The notes beneath the pieces are model-generated. The model made no database searches and had not been told where the DNA came from. It was given only the letters and a program-made list of their open reading frames with translations. Source: Siphonodentalium dalli (Eukaryota; Mollusca; Scaphopoda; Gadilida; Siphonodentaliidae). Taken from it: 64,000 nt of DNA. Position 1 is the first letter of the stretch. Every line of letters begins with the position of its first letter. Position numbers and translations under genes: made by a program. Shown here one piece after another: positions 47,334 through 56,518 of the stretch. The DNA lies in the NCBI GenBank assembly GCA_032622095.1, contig CP136064.1, positions 126,221,605 to 126,285,604 of the forward strand. The letters run 5' to 3'.

Positions 47334-47516
47334 TATAAAGGGAGTCATTTCCAATTTGGCAGACATACTAACGGAAAGAATTGAATGTACATTTGCAGTA
47401 TTCTACTATTCATAAAAATATACGAATTGTTGTTACGAAAATGATGATGTTTGCATTTTTCTATGTGTTTATCGTTGTTATCGCAAACGAAGTAATTGGA
47501 TATACGTCGTCTTTAC
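47334..47516 (+). CDS. Candidate first exon encoding a signal peptide
   Basis: ATG at 47441 (context ACGAAAATG, A at -3) opens MMMFAFFYVFIVVIANEVIG then YTSSL, a textbook secretory signal: short N-region, about 13 hydrophobic residues and a small-residue cleavage region. The frame meets a stop at once if read through, but a donor-like GTTAGT at 47517 would end a coding exon of 76 bases in phase 1. A TATAAA at 47334-47339 lies 107 bases upstream and could drive it. The protein function is unknown; a secreted product is the only safe inference. It might join the C-type-lectin exon at 50088 through a further exon, since the phases (1 here, 0 there) do not fit directly. Chance occurrence cannot be excluded. 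Confidence 0.4.
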
Positions 47517-47540
47517 GTTAGTATAAGTATACAATGTATA

Positions 47541-47642
47541 ACTAAGTCTTGTTTGATCCCATTAATGTAATGTTTGTATTTTGTTTGGTTGACTAAGTCT
47601 TGTTTGATCCCATTAATGTAATGTTTGTATTTTGTTTGGTTG
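47541..47642. repeat. Exact 51 bp tandem duplication
   Basis: The unit beginning ACTAAGTCTTGTTTGATCCC and ending TTTTGTTTGGTTG occurs at 47541-47591 and again at 47592-47642 without change, so the duplication is recent. Confidence 0.95.
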
Positions 47643-48474
47643 TACATGAGATGCAGTGCATTGAAGATTCCAAATACGATACAACAGTGAAACACACGGT
47701 CGCAGAAAACTCATGGCACACTATACACGTTAAAATTATAATTTAGCCCACACCATTGGCAACAAAATTTACGAATAGGTGGGTTTATATTCAAATCCAA
47801 GTTATTTGCTTTATAACAGCTCCGATATCTGCTCACAACAGTATACCAGTCTGGAAATGATTGTTCGAATTCGGTAGTCGTTCTATCGGTTCCCAGGTAG
47901 AGGAATGAGCCTGGCCCGCGAGACGGGCTTTCTTATCAGTTTTGAGAAATATCGAAATTATTTCAGTTTCTAGATCGGCTGACGGTGTTGATGACATCCA
48001 AAGTTCGACATCTTCGGAGTAGATGTGTTAACAAGCACATGGGCCCAAATTGCAAACTTTGAGGGCCCGTTACCCTTGCATTTCTTCTCGGATTTCAAAA
48101 AAATCTTTTTCGGTATGGGTTTGTTTTCGTTCAGGAAGTACATATACGTAAATAGATGAATGTCAATAAAAACTTTTTTGGCGAAAATTTTGCCCCCACC
48201 CCAGTGTAAAATCTATGACCGACCCTGTCAAATTTTCTACCTCGGACTAATCTGATAACGGTCAACACGACTATGAAAACCAAATGCAGTTATCTGGAAT
48301 TATACGGGAGGACAACAGAGTACAATCAAATAGTGTTTTGCAAACTATGGGCGGTAACTCCTCAGGGGAAAGCGCGGACACAAGTTTTGATGTCCGTGGG
48401 CAGTAGGGCATATCGAAATGTGCATACGGTCCAATTTTCGATGCTCTGCTCCTTATAATTTCCGAGATAATAAA

Positions 48475-48780
48475 ACGACAATTTTTTCATATAAAGGGAG
48501 ATAACTCCGCGGGGAAAACGCTGACAATATTCTTTATGCGACTAAGGCTTACAACTCTTTGGCCCCAACATACGTACCAAGTTTTACTGTGCTACTCCTT
48601 GTACTTTTCGAGTAATAGTGATTACAAAAGTGTCCAGTATAATAATGAAAAATAATCGAATAAGGGCCATAACTCCGTTTTGAAACATTGGGCCGAAGAT
48701 TTCAAGAATGATAACATATGAAACTAACAAGTTTCAGTTGTGGATGATAAAAAATTGACAACACGCCGTAATACCATAAT
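48475..48780. repeat. Dispersed relatives of the 163 bp satellite
   Basis: GGGAGATAACTCCGCGGGGA at 48498, ACGTACCAAGTTTTACTG at 48571 and AAGGGCCATAACTCCGTTTT at 48663 have the layout of the satellite at 38515-40165, but are strongly diverged. 47643-48474 and 48781-49552 hold nothing I can define. Confidence 0.5.
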
Positions 48781-49552
48781 GATATATTTCCGCGGTCGTG
48801 GCTTGTGTGTTCAGAGGAGATGAGTTTATACCAGTAGGTGCAGGGAAACAATACTGATTATAGACCAATACAAATTGATTGCCAAATCCGGACGTGCTGA
48901 ATAGTCAAGCGTGTGGGCAACATTATAATTCAGCAATTGAATCGATGGAACACCGCTTATTATTTCAGGGGGAAAAAATTACAAAACTATATGATTTTCA
49001 TAAACATGAAATAAAAAATTATACTTTGGTGGATTGCATAATATAAACTTTGATTTTACATCAAAGTGATTATTCGTTAGCCATTACAGACTGTGTGAAT
49101 AAGTGAATAATAATTTAATATGCAGGTAGCTATTCATAGGTCAATCAAGGCATCGATCGCTCGTTTGAAATAATTTAAACCAAGACAGTCCTCAGACCGT
49201 AAGTTGATTGAAATGAAACACGTTCTGAGTTTTGTTAGACTGATCAAAACCATGTGGCTGTATACACTATATCAATGTTATATTATATTCTAAGGAAGAG
49301 GAAACAAATATATAAAATATGTGTGAAAAAACACTACGGCAGTTTCATGATTATATTGAGTTATCGGTGTGTTACGGATAAGTAGCACTTATATCCTACA
49401 CATTTATTTAATGTATACCCATATGTACAACTAATATTATCACACCCGTATGATACACCGTAAAATATCTCACACGCGTGGGAATGTTAGGCAGAGTTGA
49501 CAACTATAGCCAACGCAAATCGGGTGAATGTTATATAACAATCTGCTTATTA

Positions 49553-49689
49553 TATAAGGATTAACTGTCAGGTAAGGATGTAACCGTGAGGTAAGTGGGA
49601 ATAACTTCGGGCTTTACATACAAGTTATGACCACTTACCTCACGGTTACATCTCCATAAAAACAGTCCACATGACAGTTAATCCTTATA
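49553..49689. mobile_element. Palindromic MITE, 137 bp
   Basis: The outer arms TATAAGGATTAACTGTCA (49553-49570) and TGACAGTTAATCCTTATA (49672-49689) are perfect. The inner arms GATGTAACCGTGAGGTAAGT (from 49577) and ACTTACCTCACGGTTACATC (to 49652) are also perfect over 22 bp. The element would form a long hairpin. The target duplication is masked by the AT-rich flank (TTAT or TA). Confidence 0.85.
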
Positions 49690-50087
49690 TTTATATACAT
49701 TTAGCGAAAAAGCTACTTTTGTAATTGTATTCAAATCGAAAAGTGTATCGTGTCAAAACCAGCCCAAAATATCCCATAGCACCCTTTGCATAAGTCAACA
49801 GGAACAATGTCTTTATATTGAAACCTGATGATTTAAGTCAATCCTGCACGAGTTTAAAGGCGGTCAGAACATTACGCGTTTTTCTTTCCGGTATCGATGA
49901 CGTATCGATGTTGTTATGTGCTTTCAGTTATGAGCTGTTGCGCGTTCACCGAGAAATAACTACAACTAGTCACGTAGGCGCCGACCAATCGAAATGCTGG
50001 ATTTGGTATATCACACTTAGTATGTAAATATAAAATATATTGATGTCATTTCATTTTATTTTTCTAAATTAAAATTTCACTGGTCAG

Positions 50088-50313
50088 ATGCATACAATGT
50101 GCGTGTGTTACTTTACCGACTGTCCATCGGGATACAACTTTTATCGGCTAGGCGGAAAAGATCACTGCCTGAAGTACGTTGCCTCTCCGATCCTGATTGC
50201 TGCGAAGCAAAAAGCAACCTGCGATGCGGAGGGAGCCACTCTGATTCTAATCGAGAGTCGAGCTATGTTAGATGATCTACAGACGTTGCTGATATCAATT
50301 GGACACGACATAG
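50088..50313 (+). CDS. C-type lectin-like domain exon (N-terminal half)
   Basis: The frame reads DCPSGYNFYRLGGKDHCLKY, then IAAKQKATCDAEGATLILIE, then SRAMLDDL. This is the first half of a C-type lectin-like fold: opening CPxGY, the paired Cys, then 'A...C...GA.L..I.S....' with helix residues. A splice acceptor (pyrimidine-rich tract ending TGGTCAG at 50087) precedes it and a donor (ATAG|GTAACA at 50313/50314) follows, giving 226 bases, phase 0 in and phase 1 out. The carbohydrate-binding half (WND, long loop, last Cys) is not readable in the next 600 bases, though the frames 50314-50610 remain open for a while. Such proteins are usually secreted or on the cell surface and bind glycans. It may be one exon of a real gene, or an orphan or pseudo-exon. 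Confidence 0.65.
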
Positions 50314-51200
50314 GTAACAGTTCAGATACTATACAGACACGTTTTTTTGGAAATTTCAACGGGTGTTCCATGGTATTGCTATGGCGATGCACTTGGCCAG
50401 AAATGTCACGAGGTACTTTGTTTATGGCGCCAGACCTACCTACTAGTTTACCAACATCCAGAGTCCCGATATCGACAAACTAGTAAGCATGCTTGGAGCC
50501 AATTAAGAAACAATTCATTTAACTATTCTATTTTATACAGACTGCCTCATCAACAAAACATTACTTTAACAAATATACAGATTAAGCGTTTAGACGATCA
50601 GGCTGGTTAAATGTTAAATGTTTTGTTTAAATATAGCTTATCTGTTGCGGTCTAGATAGTTTGATTATGTGCAGTGAATGTGAATGATTGACACGGGAGA
50701 GAGTAGAATGGCGTGAAGCGTCCGGGGTGGTCGAAAAGATCGAGTGATCTTCTCCTTCACCCCTATAATGATTGACACTATTCGGATCCGCCAATTTATT
50801 GGACATTACAAACACACTCCATAAAACAACAGCGTCAAATTTAGGTATTCAGCTATTTAGTATGCTCACTGATAACAACTCACTTCAAAGTATACATGTT
50901 TACATAATCGGTGTCATCGACCGCGTATAAACAAAAATCCGCATATTTATTGGACCGTTACGGTACGATATTTTTGAAGTACGAAATACTGTCAGTCAAT
51001 TCAGTGCGTTTTAATTAGCTTTCTGGCTCCATGATATCTTTCTTCATTTGGGGTAAACAAAAATTGGTCAAAAGTTTGGCAAAATTAAATTTGTATTAGC
51101 CAAATTCGAAAAAGATTGGCCATTGGCCAATTTGGCCGCCGACAGCGTGAACACTGGTCGGGACTACGTCTCGCACAATATGGTGAGGACAAGCTGTCCT
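50314..51200. other. Non-coding, possible intron or flank of the lectin exon
   Basis: The frames 50088-50483 and 50347-50610 overlap here, but their peptides do not continue the lectin fold. Otherwise nothing definable. Around 51075-51130 'TTTGGCCAATTTGGC'-like phrases repeat. Confidence 0.4.
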
Positions 51201-51203
51201 TAG

Positions 51204-51319
51204 AGGTTATTACTTGGTTTGATTGATATCGACCGAGATATCAGCCAGAGGTAACTTCAGATGTGAAGTTACCGAGGGCTGATATATCGGCCGATAACAA
51301 TCAAACCAAGTAATAACCT
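51204..51319. repeat. Nested foldback, 22 bp perfect outer arms
   Basis: AGGTTATTACTTGGTTTGAT (from 51204) pairs with ATCAAACCAAGTAATAACCT (to 51319). Inside, GATATCAGCC pairs with GGCTGATATATC, and GGTAACTTCA pairs with TGAAGTTACC around GATG. The inner phrase GATATCAGCC is the unit of the 21 bp repeat at 51704. Confidence 0.85.
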
Positions 51320-51703
51320 TCTTATTAATTAGATGACCCGGGCCATTATAAGATCAATTAGGAGGTCCTACATGTTCTTTCGCATAGGTGCTCCTTAAAA
51401 CAGAATAAAGCAGATTAAACAGAAAGTTACCTTTATATACCAATTATATGCGACGTTATAACAACATTTATAATCACTTTCCTCTTGATATGATTACTCT
51501 TCGTGTCCGTTCTTCGTTTGTGTACAATATACATTTACGTTGTTACTTTTTGCCTCATCAAAGTTAATGTTGAAGGGAAAACGGCAACCAAAACTTGCAA
51601 AAGCATTTACATCGACCTGTTTCTCACTAACTTTGATATCACGTTTTGATGTGAACAACGTTGCTCATCGTGGCGTCATAAGGGCGACAACTCCTGCGAA
51701 ACC

Positions 51704-51766
51704 AATATCAGCCGGGTTTGAGGTGATATCAGCCGAGTTTGAGGTGATATCAGCCGAGTTTGATAA
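51704..51766. repeat. 21 bp tandem repeat, three units
   Basis: GATATCAGCCGAGTTTGAGG starts at 51725 and 51746, and a first unit with one or two changes starts at 51704. The shared core links it to the foldback at 51204. A plus frame (51540-51827) reads through it, but its repetitive part is EVISAEF, an artefact of the array. Confidence 0.85.
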
Positions 51767-51811
51767 TAGGCCGATCTCGGCAAAAACTCTATATCTAATT
51801 AATAATATAAG

Positions 51812-51947
51812 TTACACGGCTTGTTGATGGGGGATACGGTGTGGTATGCCCCGGTAGATGCTCGTATCCCCCGATGCGATAGCCGAGGGGGATACGATAT
51901 TCGACCGGGGCATACCACACCGTATCCCCCATCAACAAGCCGTGTAA
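51812..51947. repeat. Perfect 44 bp inverted repeat with a nested stem
   Basis: Arms 51812-51855 and 51904-51947 are exact reverse complements over all 44 bases (TTACACGGCTTGTTGATGGG and onward). The 48-base loop holds a further perfect stem, TCGTATCCCCC (51862-51872) with GGGGGATACGA (51887-51897), whose sequence resembles part of the outer arm. GGGATACGGCGTGGTATGGC, close to the arm, recurs at 53225, and GGGGCATAC is also in the 87 bp satellite, so these palindromes and satellites share ancestry or a common element. Confidence 0.95.
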
Positions 51948-52285
51948 TGTATTTATCCCCGGTCAAAATTAACAAGATATTCCCACAGACATAAAGCGCG
52001 GAAACGAGCAACGAACAGTAACTCTATTTGATTAGACTGCTCATACGATGAATATATTTATATAGCTGTTTCCACAATTTGTCCATAAATACTTGCTGGC
52101 CTCGCTTACTTTTGGAATCTATATGTTAGAAGATATAAAAGAGAGCAATACACTTCAAAAATAGTAATGGTAAATGAGTCAGACAACGTAAATAAATGAA
52201 GCAAGATAACATCACACCAGGAATCAACGTGGCTTTGAAAGATGTACATTAGACCTTCAAACTTTTGCCAGGTCATAAAAATTCT

Positions 52286-53176
52286 ACTAGGGGGCATACG
52301 AGATTGTTATGACCTTGTAAAAATCTGTCTTCTCTAGATCATACGCTATTTCGCTATTGCGAAATGGGTGATCGTTGCTTCTCGGCCTTTTGGCTAAGAT
52401 CAAAGTGTAGTATCTGTTCCGCGCTGGCCGTGAGCAGGGTCGCTATGCTTTGATCGAGCCCTTACGGTGTGATACGTCCCCCACAGGTGGTTCTTCCCAC
52501 ACGAAGGGACTTCCACTGTTTGGGTTCGCAGCCTGGGGCCGACAAGCGGACCTGACTGACTGACGGACTTCCGCTGCAAAGCGGGGACTGACCCCGAATG
52601 GCAATTTGACCATCTCGTAAGGGTGGGTCACCTCTTTCGGGGTGCTCCAGCCGATATGAGTGGTCCGCAATAGCCCCGAGTTTAAAAAAAAAAAAATCTG
52701 TCTTCTCTATATAGCGACGACAATTTTTGCGGAGTAATATCACTTTTACACGGGGCATACGAGATTGTTATGACCCGTGTAAAATCTGTCTTCTCTATAT
52801 AGCGACGACAATATTTGCGGGGTAATATCAGTTTTACACGGGGCATACGAGATTGTTACGACCTTGTTAAATCTGTCTTCTCTATATAGCGACGACAATT
52901 TTTGCGGGGTAATATCAGTTTTACACGGGGCATACGAGATTGTTATGACCTTGTAAAATCTGTCTTCTCTATATAGCGGCGACAATTTTTGCGGGGTAAT
53001 ATAAGTTTTACACGGGGCATACGAGATTGTTATGACCTTGTAAAATCTGTCTTCTCTATATAGCGACGACAATTTTTGCGGGGTAATATCACTTTTACAC
53101 GGGGCATACGAGATTGTTATGACCCGTGTAAAATCTGTCTTCTCTATATGGCGACGACAATTTTTGCGGGGTAATA
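52286..53176. repeat. 87 bp satellite, split by a SINE insertion
   Basis: TCTGTCTTCTCTATATAGCG starts at 52697, 52785, 52872, 52959, 53046 and 53134, a step of 87-88 bases. A partial unit (GGGGCATACGAGATTGTTAT and on) lies at 52291-52335, left of the SINE. In some units the arms TTTTACACGGG and CCCGTGTAAAA form an 11 bp perfect hairpin; in others one arm has decayed to ACCTTGTAAAA. The minus frame at 52746-53072 is the translated array. Confidence 0.9.
52336..52696 (+). mobile_element. SINE with U2 snRNA head and poly(A) tail
   Basis: 361 bp inserted into an 87 bp satellite unit. A 17 bp direct repeat, AAAAATCTGTCTTCTCT, flanks it at 52319-52335 and 52692-52708 (overlapping the A-run), and a run of 13 A ends it at 52684-52696. 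After a 35-base leader with a small hairpin (ATTTCGC TATT GCGAAAT), 52371-52419 follows U2 snRNA from its 5' end: GCTTCTCGGCCTTTTGGCTA, then AGATCAAAGTGTAGTATCTG. The branch-point-pairing GTAGTA is at 52407-52412. The next part is unlike U2 except GTGATACGTCCC at 52469, which matches the stem II region. The U2 Sm site is absent. A body of about 200 bp of unknown origin follows, ending in GCAATAGCCCCGAGTTT before the A-run. Known snRNA-headed SINEs (SINEU class) are a family precedent; this body I do not recognise. Confidence 0.8.
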
Positions 53177-53298
53177 CGAAATAAGTGTTTCCTGTTTAGT
53201 TAACATATATCGAACAAGAACACCGGGATACGGCGTGGTATGGCCCTAGAAGAACAATGGTGCCTAAGAAGGCTTACAATTCTACAGAGGGGATAAAC

Positions 53299-53545
53299 AC
53301 TGATATCGCCTGTCCACACTGATATCGCACTGATATCGCCTGTCCACACTGATAGCGCCTGTCCACACTTATATCGCATGTCAACACTGAAATCGCCTAC
53401 CCGCACTGATATCACCTGCCCCCAACGCTATCGCCTGTCCACATTGATATCGCCTGTGCACACTGATATCGCATGTCCACACTGATATCGCCTGTCCACA
53501 CTGATAGCGCACTGATATCGCATGTCCACACTGATATAGCCAACA
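53299..53545. repeat. Minisatellite, 19 bp unit CACTGATATCGCCTGTCCA
   Basis: About a dozen units with single-base variants and some short units of 'CACTGATATCG'. The minus frame at 53381-53815 (YQCGQAISVWT periodic peptide) and 53200-53415 are translations of it. It ends about 40 bases before the Helitron array. Confidence 0.9.
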
Positions 53546-53582
53546 AGCTATTTTGTTATATGTGTTATTGGAGAAACAATTA

Positions 53583-54384
53583 TCTATATATATATTTTGA
53601 GACTTCCGTATATATGTGTGTATGTGTGTATGTGGGTACTTCATAGATTCAAAAACGGCTGCGCGGATCGAGCTCAAATTTCGTATATAAGGGTAAAAAC
53701 CCACGGGGATCGTCCACGTCGCATTTTGGACAAGATCAGAGCACCGATTCTCCCTCCCAGTCACAAAAAATGGTACCGTGTGGGTTAACACACCAACGCT
53801 CCTTATATCTTCCATATTTGGGAGATTTCACCGGTTAACGCTCTTTATAGTCATCGACGAAAAGGCAGAATTGATATAAGAGGCGTAACTCTACATTTTT
53901 TATTAGTTTTCGCTATCCATTCACGACCGATCCAAGTGGGAACTACATAGCCGTGATCTCCCAAGCCGTGAATGCCAACAACAATGACTCTTTTAGGGAC
54001 GGGTACCATTAGTTCAACGACATAATGCCAACAACAACGACTCTTTTAGGGACGGGTACCATTAGTTAATATAGCCGTGTTGGCCACCCAAGCCGTGAAT
54101 GCCAACAACAACGACATTGTTGGCATACCTCTTTTAGGGACGGGTGCCAACAACAACGACATAATGCCAACAACAACGACTCTTTTAGGGACGGGTACCA
54201 TTATATAATATAGCCGTGTTGGCCACACAAGCCGTGAATGCCAACAACAACGACATTGTTGGCATACCTCTTTTAAGGACGGGTACCATAATTTCTCTTG
54301 ATTAAAAAGGCACAATTAACTCATTGAAAAGCAAAAAAATGTCATGTTTCGGACAAACGCCGCAGTGGCGGGCTAACCTGCTAG
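53583..54384 (+). mobile_element. Helitron unit A (non-autonomous), first of the array
   Basis: Starts TCTATATATATATTTTGAGA after a host A at 53582 and ends GGCTAACCTGCTAG at 54384. In canonical Helitrons the element runs from TC to CTAG, has a hairpin about 10 bases before the end and inserts between A and T. The 3' hairpin here is CCGCAGTGGCGG, slightly decayed. The 802 bp interior holds several ATGCCAACAACAACGAC phrases and CTCTTTTAGGGACGGGTACC. No Rep/helicase is coded. The minus-strand frame 54046-54315 is repeat-derived. Confidence 0.75.
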
Positions 54385-54942
54385 TCTCATATATATATTT
54401 TGAAGACCTCTGTCTGTCTGTTTGTCTGTCTGTTTGTCTGTCTGTCATTTATACAAATCTACGATTCTCGACAGATCGGGACGAAACTTGGTACGTGTGT
54501 GTAGTTTGACCAGGCGGTCGTCGTTGTCGTATTGGCGAGCCCGTGTGACGCCCGTGCAGCGCATGCGCAGACGAGATATCGGAAACGGGTGGAGCTATCG
54601 ACTTGAAATTTGCTATGTGAATGTATCTTGCCCCGGATACGAATTTTATCGGGTCGACGAGCCCGTGCCACGCCAGCTTCGCGCATGCGCAGACGAGATC
54701 TCGGAAACGGGTGGAGCTATCGACTTGAAATTTGCTATGTGAATGTATCATGCCCCGGATACGAATTTTATCGGGCGCCGAGCCCGTGCCACGACAGCTT
54801 CGCGCATGCGCAGACCAGATATCGGAAACGGGTAGAGCTATCGACTTGAAATTTGGTTTTTGAATAACCCGGACAACGTCGGGCTCATCGACTTGAAATT
54901 TTGTTTTTGAATAGCCAGGACAACGTCGGGCTCATCGGCTAG
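54385..54942 (+). mobile_element. Helitron unit B, a different family with 122 bp internal repeats
   Basis: 558 bp. Starts TCTCATATATATATTTTGAA followed by a (GTCT)n run at 54411-54446. Ends CAACGTCGGGCTCATCGGCT then AG, a 3' end unlike the other units. Three tandem units of about 122 bp contain GCGCATGCGCAGACGAGAT (near 54561, 54683, 54804) and GACTTGAAATTTGCTATGTG. The open frames on both strands arise from this array. It still joins its neighbours exactly, CTAG before TC. Confidence 0.7.
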
Positions 54943-56518
54943 TCTACTATATAATTTGAAACTTCCGTATATATGTGTGTATATATGTATGTGGGTACTT
55001 AATGGAATCCAAAACGCGTGTACATATTGAGCTCAAATTTCGTATATAAGTGATCGCGTTTTGGAGAAGCTCAGAGCACCCTTTCTCCAATCCCAAATCA
55101 CCGCAATCGGCACTTCGGGGTTAATTGATATTCGCTCGCGATCCAAGAGGAGTAACTCTACATTTTTTTATATTTATATTTTTATATCCATATTCACTTC
55201 AAACTGCTAAACCCGTTGAGCCAAAACTTGCTAATACCTCGCAAAATATAGAATTTACATTTTCTCATATATACATTTCTTGTTACGGCTGAAAATCTTA
55301 GTCTATTTTCAATACATTCATATAAACAAACTCTAAACTTACACCCCTCGATTCCTGCTAACTGACGCAGCTATATGGCCACTGCCCCAAACCGTGAACG
55401 CCAACGACATTGTTGGCGAGAAAATAGCCCCCAGCCGTAAATATCAACAACAACGACATTGTTGGCGAGAAAATGCTAACTGACGCAGCTATATGGCCAC
55501 TGCCACAAACCGTGAACGTCAACGACATTGTTGGCGAGAAAATAGCCCCCAAGCCGTAAATATCAACAACAACGACATTGTTGGCGAGAAAATAATTAGT
55601 TAAAATTACTAAATACACGCAATCCTATTTTCCCTTTTGTGATGCCAACAACTACCACCCGAAGCCCTGAATGCCAACAACAACCACATCATCGGGTCAG
55701 TTTTTTAAGTGAATCCAAGGCACTGCGTTGTCTGTCGTTCCGCCAATGACATTGTTGGCGAGAAAATAGCCCCCAGCCGTAAATATCAACAACAACGACA
55801 TTGTTGGCGAGAAAATGCTAACTGACGTAGCTATATGGCCACTGCCCCAAACCGTGAACGTCAACGACATTGTTGGCGAGAAAATAGCCCCCAAGCCGTA
55901 AATATCAACAACAACGACATTGTTGGCGAGAAAATAATTAGTTAAAATTACTAAATACACGCAATCCTATTTTCCCTTTGTGATGCCAACAACAACTACC
56001 CGAAGCCCTGAATGCCAACAACAACCACATCAATGGGTCAGTATTTTAAGTGAATCCAATGCACTGCGTTGTCTGTCGTTCCTAGGAAGGGGGGATTTCT
56101 ACGGGTAAATTTCGTTTCGCTATCTACTTATCTGTATGACGGGAGTCTGTAGCCTGTCGCTCGAAATATTATGCAGAGACATTTCACGACGGGAAGCGTT
56201 TGTTTTCAATTCAATGCAATGTTATCGCTCGAGCGTTGTCTGTCGCTCCTAGGAAGGGGGGACTTCTACGGGTAAATTTTTCCACCAGAAACAAAAATTT
56301 TAATGAAAACAATTTAAAATTAAAAAAATTTAAAAATAAAAAAACAATTCAGAAAAATAATATATTAAATTTAAAAAACATTAAATTCATATTAAAAAAT
56401 GTCATGTTTCTGACGAAATTTGGTACAAATGCAGCACAAGTGTCTCGGAACCTGTTGCAATTGCTTCTTCGAACAAAGCCATGTGACGAATGCCGCCAGT
56501 GGCGGGCTAACCTGCTAG
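54943..56518 (+). mobile_element. Helitron unit C (longest unit, 1576 bp)
   Basis: Starts TCTACTATATAATTTGAAAC and ends with CCGCCAGTGGCGGG then CTAACCTGCTAG. The interior has two near-identical stretches (about 55360-55620 and 55735-55960), each with repeated GCCAACAACAACGAC or ATCAACAACAACGACATTGT, then TGGCGAGAAAA. The right part contains CTGTCGTTCCTAGGAAGGGG and an A-rich stretch at 56280-56400. Minus frames at 55358-55618 and 55697-55960 are the same repeat twice. Confidence 0.75.

Noticed and set aside
52371-52560. Functional U2 snRNA gene
   Set aside because: Only the first 49 bases or so and a short later word match U2; the Sm site and 3' stem-loops are absent, and the copy has a poly(A) tail and target duplication, so it is a retroposed chimera.
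52286-53545. CRISPR-like regular arrays
   Set aside because: Units are contiguous (87 bp and 19 bp) with no unique spacers, and the DNA is eukaryotic.
53381-53815. 144-codon minus-strand ORF
   Set aside because: Runs through the 19 bp minisatellite and then the 5' end of Helitron unit A.
54422-54849. ORFs of 75-106 codons on both strands
   Set aside because: Open because the 122 bp internal repeat of Helitron unit B happens to lack stops; the peptide repeats itself.
55358-55960. Two near-identical 86-87 codon ORFs
   Set aside because: They are the two copies of a repeated stretch in Helitron unit C; not conserved as protein.
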